From the NCBI GenBank assembly GCA_033065855.1, contig JAVXUO010000271.1:248001-312000 (forward strand): a DNA stretch of 64,000 bases, written 5' to 3'. A model generated the notes under the pieces. It made no database searches. It was not told the DNA's origin and saw only the letters and a list, made by a program, of their open reading frames with translations. The position numbers were made by a program, and so were the translations under genes. The DNA comes from Escallonia rubra (Eukaryota > Streptophyta > Magnoliopsida > Escalloniales > Escalloniaceae). Positions 1-11,300 of this stretch are shown piece by piece (the stretch's first letter is position 1; each line of letters begins with the position of its first letter).

Positions 1-907
1 GACCTTCAAAAATATTTATGCACAATAAAAGCCAACAAGTAAACTAAAAAGCACGAATTCTAGAGATAGCCAAACAAATTAATAAAAATCATAGACATTC
101 AACAAGAATTAGCAAAAACAATTCGTAAAATATATCCAATGCATAATAACAGAACATTTTTTTTTTCCTAATTTATCTCTCCTCATTCTATTAAATACTC
201 CCTCCGTCCCTGAAAAATTGATCATATTTCCTTTTTGGGCTATCCCAAAATAATTGATCACTTTCCAAATTAAGAATGATTTTGTAGGTGTTTTTCCATG
301 TTTACCCTTCTTAAATTTTGTTTATTCTATTTCTTTCTCCGCATTCAATCTTCCACCAATCCATTTTTCTCTCCTGACCCACTTTCTTCCCTCCTTCTCT
401 TTCTCTCTCTTGCGGTAGAATGGGAAACTCATAAAATATAACTCCTATCCTAAATAAGCGTGCAAGTCAAACACGATCAATTAATTAGGGACGGAGGGAG
501 TACTAAACATACACGCATATCAAGATATATGCACATTTCATGTCATTTGTCTAAACGCATATGATAGTTATCTTAGGTGTGCTTTTTCCGGTTGGAAGTG
601 ACATTGTGTTTATACTAGTACATATTTTTGGATATCAGAACTACAGATCTATTTTGTTAAGACCCACTAATACACACCTTACTGTTTCATCCAAAAGCCC
701 ATGGAGACAATATCCAAGACTAAAGCCATCTTTTAAGGGCTTCTCTGTTTTCCTTGTCCCTAGTCTAGGAAACAAGTCATACATTTACACTGAAAGTTGA
801 GAAATGTCGACGTAGGACAGAGAATACGAGCCAAGTACCTTAAAATACTTGCATCTCAAAGGTTGAACATAACCAACTGAGCATTTTCCTAGAGCTTAAA
901 TAACCAT
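1..907. other. Gene-poor stretch with one MITE
   Basis: No coding region can be supported here apart from the possible terminal exon that begins at 908 on the minus strand. The stretch is AT-rich and holds the Stowaway-like element at 198-500. It lies downstream of the TRAUCO stop codon at 1577-1579 and could include its 3' flank. The short open frame at 561-800 has no recognisable content. Confidence 0.6.
198..500. mobile_element. Stowaway-like MITE (Tc1/mariner type)
   Basis: The element starts with CTCCCTCCGTCCC directly after a TA (196-197) and ends with GGGACGGAGGGAG directly before a TA (501-502). The two ends are inverted repeats. The TA duplication and the CTCCCTCCGT terminus are the classic signature of plant Stowaway MITEs. 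At 303 bp it has no coding capacity. The interior is AT-rich with a CT-rich segment. Confidence 0.9.
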
Positions 908-990
908 TTAAGCAGCTTCCACAAGTTTAGCTCCTTGCTCGTTAACTACTTTAAGCATGCGGCGCATTCCGGTGGAAACCCATGGATTAC
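908..990 (-). other. Possible alternative last exon of TRAUCO or orphan exon
   Basis: Read on the minus strand, an acceptor (ATGATGGCAG) is followed by an open segment coding NPWVSTGMRRMLKVVNEQG and a short tail to a TAA stop at 910-908. The segment begins with two bases of a codon. A GT donor inside TRAUCO exon 2 at 1602-1601 (AACG|GTGTGT) leaves exactly one base, so the two would join in frame. This would replace the last residues of the read-through form (VSKEKKH). I do not recognise the peptide, and it could instead be the 3' end of an unrelated or dead gene. Transcript reads across 1603-990 would settle it. Confidence 0.35.
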
Positions 991-1576
991 CTGCCATCAT
1001 AATGGAAGTACGAATTATTTAAAATCAGCCACCACAAGAAAACCAGCCCATTCTAAAAAGGTAAGAAAATAGAGACAAATAAGAAATACTTCCAGTAAAA
1101 AGAATATCAAGGCCTTCAGAGTGCTGGCTGCACCCAGCATTTCATTAAGAATCCACATTCCTTTTCTAAAGCAGCCATAAGGATCTTTAAAGCATAAGAT
1201 TGCACAATTAACTATTTTGCCTCATTTAGACTTCCAGAAGCTTGAAGCATGCACAATGTTGCATGTCGAAAAAAAGATGATACACATATAATGATATAAG
1301 CAAGAAAAGCAAAAATATAATTAAAAAAAAAAGATCATTAAAGGGAGCAAAAAATGGGTATAGAATGTACGTCATAAGAAACAAAGTACAGTAAATAAAA
1401 ACTTTATAGACTCAAAATGTCGTCAAAAAGTCCAATTCATACTCTTGAAAAGAAAATTGGACTTTACAACATTGAACTGTTCATTGTCAATCAATTGCAA
1501 AGTTACAATTATCGATAAATTCGGGCAAACCCCACTTCCGAACAAATACTGTAATGTTGTTAGAGGATGATAATAG

Positions 1577-2316
1577 CTAATGTTTCTTCTCTTTGGACAC
1601 ACCGTTCTCAACTCTGCCGTCAAAACCATGATAAGGAACCTCAATCATGGGCCTTGGAACAAGGCGGCCACCAAAGTCTTCCGGAAAGGATTCAAAATCA
1701 GGGCCGAAGTTGAACCTGACAACGCAATTAGGTTGATTAGGAAGTGTATACATTGAAGCAGCAGGGTAGTAACGACCGCCATAAAGATCCTTGAAAGCGA
1801 GCCCTTGACATTTCCCATTTTTGAAAAAAGATATCTCACTACCTGCACAAAATTAGCTTAGAACATCAGCATGAACATTGAAATTTGGACAAATGCTAGT
1901 TCAACAAAACATCATCGAACATCTATGCTTAAAATTTGAATATCTACAACTGCTAATAAGTCTAAGCACATACGGAAAAGCAACTTTATTCTTGAGCCTA
2001 CTTCTTCCAATGAAGTTCATGTTCATCCATTCAGAACACAAAACGGTAAAGGAGAACAACTGGTATCTGCGGATACATGATTTTCCACAAGAACAGGATA
2101 TGGGGACAGGGATACGTTGAATATTACATTTTTTTTATCCCTAGGTACATATATTTTGCCTTCATAAACAGAAATAGGTGTCAAATAACTATAGAAAAAT
2201 GCATAAAGAGATAAAATAGGATGTCACAATTGAATCAAAAAAAAAAAGTGCATCAAAAATCACGGTTGGACACAGATGCTGCAGCTCGCTGCCTGCTGGC
2301 GATGTCTATTGAAGCT

Positions 2317-2361
<45 letters not shown>

Positions 2362-5300
2362 ATTTCTAGTGGCATATGTTTTCGTTGAACAAAAAGTATG
2401 AAAAGTAAAGTTATGTTACTTCAACCCCTCCATTACCAGATACGTATTCCAGCCGTGTCCCATCCATGTCCAAGCAGCACCCGGTTTCAAAAATAAATTT
2501 ACAATAGAAAATTTTGGCACCCACCCAGCAGTGCCCACACTGATTCACACCCGATGCTGACCAGTTTTTTAAAAGGGCAAGCATTTTGAAATACCAGGAC
2601 CCCCCATTCTAACACTACAATGAGCCAAATCCAGTTAGGAGACAAATTGTAGGGACCATATAGTGGGAACCATAGCAACTTGGCAATTTTTTGAAAACAA
2701 TATCAAAACAAAACCAATATGCTCCCGTGTTCTCGAAAATCTAAACCACAATTTTCTATTTCATGTTTGGAAACATGAATACGGATAAACATTGCTACCA
2801 AAGATAGCCTTTTTCATGCTGGGTGCTCCCGACAGAAAACCAAAAGCTAGTTTGAATCAACACATAACGGTTGTCAAGACAAGATACTTATCGTGTTCCA
2901 CATACTGCATATAGTAGGATAAAAATCCTCCTCAAAGAGAAGCAATACATATATAAACACGTGAAAAACAAACAAATAAGTGAAAAATAAGTCATCTAAC
3001 ATCATGAATCTAATCTTACAAGTACATCATCTAACTAGAAAGGCCAGTTGATTCCCCTTCTATTAACTAGAGAAGATAGATATCGTGAAGGCCAAAAGCC
3101 CAAACAAAATTAAAATACTCAACCCTTGAGACTACATATTTTACCACCATCATAAAATACCCATTGCTTACCAGTAAGGAGCAATACATGCCACTTTGAA
3201 TACAGATGCTAGTCTTTTAATGTTTGTAATCTCGTAGCTGAAGCTATTGACAATTACGCCTTAACGCAGTTAAGGAACAGAAAAGGCAGAATTGCAGTAA
3301 TCTATGATAAAAGTATTAAGAACTTGAAAGGCTAATCATAAAATATGAGTATAAAGAGCCCCTCATAAAACAAGCAGCGTGATTTCTTGATCCCTATCAT
3401 GTGCTCCTCGTTAACATAATGAATTATCTCCCAATAAGACACTTAGCTATAGAGTGTAAGAATTCAAAGTTGATAAACACTAAAGTTTATAGTTAGTATT
3501 AAGAATTGTATAATTATGTACATTACATAGCCACATGTAGGCATAAACATTATACAGATAAGCACATCACTTGGTGCTTCCAAGTGTGTTGAAATTCCCT
3601 TGCTTAAGAGTCTTGTTTCACTTACTGGCCGGCGACGTTGTTGCTCCAACAAAAACAAGGAGCTTTGGCAATGAATAAAGTAAATTGCTATAGCTATAGG
3701 GACCGTGAAGTACTTCCACAAAGGAGCGAGGTTGGTGTTCCTACTGAAAAGATAATGTTGAGGGAGGAAGAGAAATGGTGGGCGGGAAGGCCAAATACAA
3801 AAAAAGTGGGGAGCTAGGAAGCACGGACCCCGAGGCGGGTGCAATTACAACAACGGTTGAAAAAAGGGGATACGGGTATGGCGGGATATGGTGTGTGAAA
3901 AAATTAAAAATATTTCCAACAAAAGTAGCAAGAGATTTGTTAAGCTTAATGAACTGCTCGGACGTATTCTAATTGTCTAGCTTAATATAAAGGAGTTTGT
4001 ATGTGGTATTAGCGTTGTTTCTTTGGTATTGCCGTTGTTTCTTCGAAGTATGGGGGTATTTTAAGTAGTAAGTTAATAAGTGGGTACCTAAATAATATAT
4101 CGGAAAGTTGAAAATGACTGGTTGCATACAATTGTCAATAGTGAACCACAAAGAAGCACGGACACCTCTCCTAGGTGGAGGTATGGTGTCCTAAACGGAC
4201 GGACACCCCGACACCCTCCGGACACCGCCCGACACGTGTCGGACACCGCCAATCGGTGTTGGAATTTTTTTATTTAATTTTCCGACACCGTGTCGGACAG
4301 TTTGTCGAGGAGTGTCGGACACAGGAATCTGCAGTGTCCGACCGTTTGGGGTTACTTTGGAATTTTTGGAACTAATTTTGGGGGTCCATCAGTAATAAAT
4401 ATAATTGTGCCCTAATCTGATCTTCACTCACCTTACGGCCCCTAATCTGATCTTCACTCACCTTACGGCCGTCACCTATCTGAGAAGGGAACCATCTTCA
4501 CTCACCTTACGAAAGCCATTCGGAGCATTACCGACTTGTAGCTGTCGTCGGAGCTGGTCGCCAAGCATTCCGACGCCGACGTTGACAGATCTAGTCGCGA
4601 AGACCGAAGCAGCTGCTGCGACACGTCGTCGCCATCGCCGGACCTCACTTCATCGTCGCCAGAGATTCTCGCCGCCGTCGCTGACTCAGATCAGGTCCCT
4701 TCCTTTCTGTTCAAAGTCATTTCTGTCTCTCACTCCTTTTTTTTTTTCTTCCCTGTCAAGACTCAAAGAGTCAAGAGTCGTTTGCAACTTGCAAGTCTTT
4801 TTTTTTTCTCTCCCTCCTCAAGAGTCGTTTCAGAGGGAACCTTTCTCTTTTTTTTTTTTTTTTGACTTAGTTTTTTTTCTACTTAATTTCAGAATGCAAT
4901 GCTTGTGTAGTGTATATTTCTTATTAGTTACTTGTATATTTATTAATTATTATTAGTTTATTACTTATTTCAGTTATTTCCTTTGTTTCCTATTAAGTTG
5001 GATTTAACGTTTAAGTATAACTTATATTTGAATTCCTTGTTTTGGTAGTTTTTCATTATTATTTGTTATTTTAGATTATGGAATGTATTTGACACTTATT
5101 ATATATGGGAGCTGATCCGTTGCTAGCGCTAGCAGCGCTAGCACCGTCCGCTATATAATGTAGCGGACGGTGAATTATCGTCCGCTACATTATATAGCAG
5201 ACGGCAAAACAGCGCTAGCAACGTGCTAGCGCTAGCAATGGATCACGGCCCATTATATACATATATATATAAAAAATAAAAATATTTAAAAAATAGCGGT

Positions 5301-8300
5301 GCCCTGCGGTGTCCAAAATTCAATTTTTTGGAAATTGCGATGTCCGGTGTCCCCGTCGGTGTCCGTGCTACCTAGGTGAACCACTTAGCGTGCGGATCCT
5401 AAAATTTCTTTCTCAGTGACTTAGGCATGTTTTAAACCTCGACTCAATGCTTCACCGCTGATCTAAACCTTAGTTGCAGGAAACTCCTAATAAGGTGACA
5501 TTTCTCTCTCGGAAACTCGCTTTTGCGATCCCAAGTTAGGAGCTCCATGGGATCTCGTCTCAAGCTAATATGGGAACTCGATCCCGTTAGCTGGATAGAG
5601 ATGCATGGAACAAGTGAGAGAATACCTGAAAATCAAGCCCTTTTCAACTCAATTCCTTGTTTCTTTCCTCCTTCAAGTCCTTAAAGCCTCCTTGTTTATT
5701 GTTGTTGGCTATGTAAACTATACTAAACAAATAATAATACTCTTTCTGCATTTATTTATTCAAGCCGCTCCCAACCTCAGATTCTTCTTGGTGCTTACGC
5801 TCCCCCGCCCCCGCCTCCGCTTTGCTAAGATCTAAACATACTGCAAAAAAAGAGCCGCTAACCCCCCAATTTTTATGCATAAGCTCTCGAAACCCTAAAA
5901 TGTACTTTTTTTGTTGCAATGGACAAAAAAAAGGAAGGGTATAACCGTCTTTTCAGGTTTCATTTCCATCAATGCCATTAACCACTGTTGAACTGCCACT
6001 GACCGCCATCCATCACCTCCAACCTTCATTTCTGAATTGACATTTTAGCTTTGTAGGTTTAGAAACTCTTAACCACCATTAATATACCCACATTATCCGC
6101 CACCACCACCACCTCACCCATCACATGGTGTCACTTGACTCATCATACAACTCCTGCAGATACTCGCGCTTTCATGAATGTAGTTCAAAATAACCCCTCT
6201 CAACCAATGCTCGGTCTTCCACATCCTCTCTCCTTTACCGCAACATCCTAATGAACACATACAGCATCACACACCAAAATGCTGAATAACCTCGCATATT
6301 ACTGATCGACATCTTCTTTCTTTCTTTCCTTGTTTTTGTTTTTTAATCAAAATACAGTCAAAGATAAATGGACTGAATAGATTTCATACTCCAGTTGTTT
6401 TCTCCAGATCTGTAACACAATCAATTTTTTAGAGATTTGTAAGTTTAAATATTAATTACAAGGGATAGTAGTGGTGGTAGATTTAGAATTTGGGTTTCAG
6501 AATCAGCAAAGTAGTTGAGGGCAAGGTTGTGGGTTGTCTGAATTTTATTGGTGGAGGTAAAGGGGAATGGGTTGGACGTGGTGGTTGGCGATTTCAGAGG
6601 GTATATGGCTGAAGTTTCGTGTGTCATGTCTGATCATCTTCAAATAAAATCTGAAATTCAGATTTGCGTAATATCGGTACAGTCGTGGTAGAACGATGGA
6701 CTATTTTGTAGAAGATGATTCAGAGCTGAATTAACTGTTCTACCCTTGCCTTTTCCATCGATTGCAACGAAAATAAACCTCGGGATTCCAAGTGCTAACG
6801 TGTAAACGTCAAGGTTTTAGCTTCAACTTTTGGAAAACCACAGGGCGTGGAATGCAATTAAGGCACTAATAAACACACATCGATAGCAGGTATGTCCTCC
6901 TTCACTAGTAAACCACACTCCTCGAGAATCACTCCTTGACGTGCTACTACCTACGGACAGCAAGCGCCATCGGTGTATCTTCTGGGTTGCCGCACGCTGC
7001 TGCTGCCTCGGGTTACCGGTGACATCTTCTTCTTCTACGTCTCTACGATCTCCTCTGTATCCAAAAAGTCAAAAAACCTAGGTCGCGATCTCTCTTCCTG
7101 TTTATTTTCATTTTTTCACCCCTGAGGAAGTCTTTCAGAGTTCGATTTTAACCCCTCAAGTACCCGGTGCGTGTCTCGGCCTTAGTTGCACAAAGCGGGG
7201 ACGGGGGCGGGGGCGGGGGCGGGGGCGGGAGCGGGAACGGGGGCGGGGGAGCGTAAGTACCAAGAAGAATCTGAGGTTGGGAGCGGCTTGAGTAAATAAA
7301 TGCGTAAAGAGTATTATCATTTGTTTAGTATAGTTTACATGGCCAGCAACAACAGACAATGAGGCTTTAAGGACTTGAAGGAAGAGAGAAATAAGGAATT
7401 GAGTTGAAAAGGGCTTGATTTTAAGGTACTCTCTCTCTTGTTCCATGCATCTCTATCCAACTAACGGGATTGAGTTCCCATATTAGCTTGGGACGAGATC
7501 CCATGGAGGTCCTAACTTGGGATCGCAAAAGCGAGTTTCCGAGAGAGAAACGTCACCATATTAGGAGTTTCCTGCAACTAAGGTCTCGGCAGTGTCTCAG
7601 CCACACCGGAAATTCAAAAGATAAATTGTAAATGAAGAATTTTGGACGCACCCAGTGCGCACCTGCAGCAGACTCACACCCAGTGTTGGTACGTCATCCA
7701 AAATTAAGCACTCGGTCTTCATAGGTGAGGAGTCTTGTCCTAGGAAAGAGACACCTGTGCTCTACAGGTGAGGAGTCTTGTCCTAGGAAAGAGATACCAT
7801 AGACAAATATCTAGGGCTATAATCTACAAAAAAAACATCATTTAAACCAAACTAGGAGGAGGTCCGGGAAGGAGGTAAATACAGATGGTCAACAAGTACC
7901 TTAAAAAGAGATCTCAGATGTCTTGGATGAATAATGCACAAGCAGCGAGAGATTGACGAGGATGTTGCCCACAGGGTAAGAGCAAATTTGTTAAACTGGA
8001 GATCTGAACCTGCTGTCTGGGGTGTTGTGGGATGGCAACATTCCTCTCAAGTGCAACGGAAAATTTTATAAGACAGGAGTGCGGCCAACAATGTTATATG
8101 GTTCAGAATGTTGGGCAACTAAGAAATACCACACGCGTAAGACGACACCCGTGAGAAGAGGGTACCCAAAATGCGAATGCTTAGTTAGAAGTGCGGCAAC
8201 ACGTGGAGGGATAGAGGACACTGCAAAAAAGTGGGGGTCATGCCGATTGAGGAAACGACAAGGGAACATCTCTTGAGATGGTTTAATAATATTGAATGTA

Positions 8301-11300
8301 GGCCTTTCAATACCACTGTAAACAGAAGTGATTTGTGCCAAGCTAACGGGGTAAGACGAGGTATGTGATTTAGATTGGCACAAATTTATTAGAGAACACG
8401 CGCTGGCAGGCGAATGCAAGAAAAGTATTCATGTAGCCGACCGTAACCATAATGACAATGAATATCTACAAAATATCATGAAACAAAAAAGTACAATAAA
8501 AAACATAAAACAATAACAATGATACAATACATATTACCAAACAATAAAAAAAATGTATAAACACAAATCCTAAACTGTTCATGACGCAAGCCTTATCGGA
8601 GGATCACAATAGGGAAAAAGAAAATCTAACAACATCTTAGGGCATGGCAACCTCCAACACAACATGGACATTAACACTTCAACCAAGGTGAAGTGTAGAT
8701 GTTCCATAGGTACCTAATGTTTAGAACTTCCTCATGCACCAAATTTTTTCAGCCAACAGCCTAACAGAATATCCGATAGAGAGCAACCCTTCCACAGGCA
8801 CCATACCGTATGAGTCTATGACCAGACCTTCCAACTTCGGCCACATACTCTCAATCGGAAGAATCAAATGACAAATAATTCTATAATTTATGTATCTTAG
8901 TTCTGTCTTTTTTTAACTTCTTTTCTTTACATGAGAAGGGACAGATTTCGTGTTCTCAAAGAAGAGGGGTTTAACCAGCAATTAGTGCCGTTTGACTCCC
9001 GCAGAAAAGAAGTGTTGTCCACTCTAGCAACTTAATGTCTGTGTTCGAGAACAACATGGGTTAGAATCTCACTTATTTTTCAATAGTTTGAAGCGAATTT
9101 TGTTGTTTGACGAATGAGCCACGTTATGAAGACCCGAGTAGGCGGGTCGAGGTACCCACTACTCGGAGTACCCTCCCAAACAAGAAATGCTCAAGCCTGT
9201 ATTAAGGCTCGTGTACTTAACAAACTCGGCTTATTTATGAACCTATTTTGTGATCGGTCCATCTTGAGTTGTCAACTCAACTCCTTCGGCAAACCAATCT
9301 ATCTTGACCCAGCTCAGCTCATATATGAACCTATTTCATGCTCAAGCACAGACCAACTAATTTTAACTTATTATGACGAGAGTCACGAGACAACTTGAGA
9401 GGCTAAGCTTTTCGCAGCAGTAAGGTTGCTCCCTACACACTGTGCAGCATTAGGGTAAGGCTGAATACATCTTACCCTCCATGACCCAGCCGTGGCAGCA
9501 GCCTCGTGCTTTGGGCCACCCTATTACTTGAGAGCTATATTGGTCTAGTTTGTCAAGAACTGTCTGAAATAATTTCCCAGCTCTTTATAACAAACGAGAG
9601 GGTAAAGGTCAAAGGAAGCAAACCAAGTTATGCTTGGTGAGCTCTTCCCACATGTTATTATAATTTGAATGAGGATGTTGCTGCAGGTAAGAATGGTTCC
9701 TACTCCAAGCCACGTATCCTCTCAAGACTTTCTGAAACTACTTAAGTAATTTAGTCAAGCAGCATGTTGGTTGGGAACTCAACGAAGTATTGATGAAGGG
9801 TCATATGTGAAATAGGCATGTAGGGACGTTTTTGACAACTGATTGGTCACAAAGGGGTCACTGAGTAGTCATAGATATTCTTCTTATTCACACTACATTA
9901 GTTGTCTTTGTCTTAAAAGAGCATAAGCTAGCCTGAATGCATCGTCATTGTCATGCCAACATAATCAGAGGCCCAAAATGGAATGATTTTGATCCTGCCA
10001 AAGTGCACTACCACTACTATCAAAATGGTTGATCTAGAGATACGACCGAAAGGGTTAATCAGTAGAGATGTCCCAACAAGTGCGCCCCATCGAAGCCACA
10101 CCAGATGGTTCTATGTAGGACCAGGTTTTTACAGAAAGGGCGGGTATACCATACAATCTGACACCCTTGAAGAACAAGGTACAACGTTAAAAATCGTGAA
10201 CCCTCTCCAAAGTATACACCTTCTGAATGAGAATATATCAACAACAACTCTAATAGCCCTTTTACTTCACTGTCAACCGTATGTGCTTGCACCACCATGT
10301 GTTGTCTTCCCTCTTAGCACATCTCCTCCTTTATGCCTTCTTAACTAGCCCATCTTTTCCCTTCTCCACCTATCACCCTATTTTTCCCTGCTAGTACATC
10401 TCCCACCATGTCTATCCCCCCTTCCTCTTCCTCCATTATAGGTGGTCCCCCCCCGGCGGGCGGGTGGAGATTATCCTTGTAAGCTCGGTTGGTGGTCGGT
10501 GGTCATTCAGGGAGGTAATTGTTTGGCTTAGGCGAATACTTTCATGCTTGGCTTGGTCTAAGTAGTATTCTAGTAGTTATATTGGAAGGGTAGACATGGG
10601 TGCAGTGGTGCACATTCTTTGTGCTGGCCAAGTCTTGTTAGCCACAAGTGGTGTCGTGGGGTGGGTCTCCTTCATCTGAGGACCAGTGGTGGTTTTGGGC
10701 GAAGACAACCATTTCTTCCCAGGGCAGTTCCCGTTTCTTCAAGTGGCAGTGTGCTGCACACTCCGAATTTGTAAGTGGATTCTGCTGCGGTTGAATTTCA
10801 ACTATTGTGACAACCTTTCAGCTGCTTGGAGGTCACAACAATTTGTGGGATTTGGTGTGGATAGCTGTTGCATTTTGAGTTAGTTTTTATTCTACAATTA
10901 ACTGTTGGGGAAAAAAAGAAAGGGAAAAAAGAAAAAGAAAAGAAATGATCCACCATAAAAGTGTTACTTTTATGTTATTTAAGACAGATCAATTAGCCAG
11001 GAAGGCTTATGTAACTGTATTACCATCCGATTATTAATGATATTTCTACTAAAAAGAGCTGCAAAAAGCCTATCGCATACAAGACTGCATGCACTATTAA
11101 GAGAGCGCTCTACCTTGTAGTGCGAACACTTCATGATTCAAATAAGTACATGCTCATGAAATCCAACAAAACATTGTAACACATATGATACCAAAACCCC
11201 AGAATGCACATAGTTTCAAGCAACAAACAAAACAGGCAGATCAATCAATACATGGTAGACAATAATGCAGTATCAAAAGGCTAACTATCTAAAAAAAATA

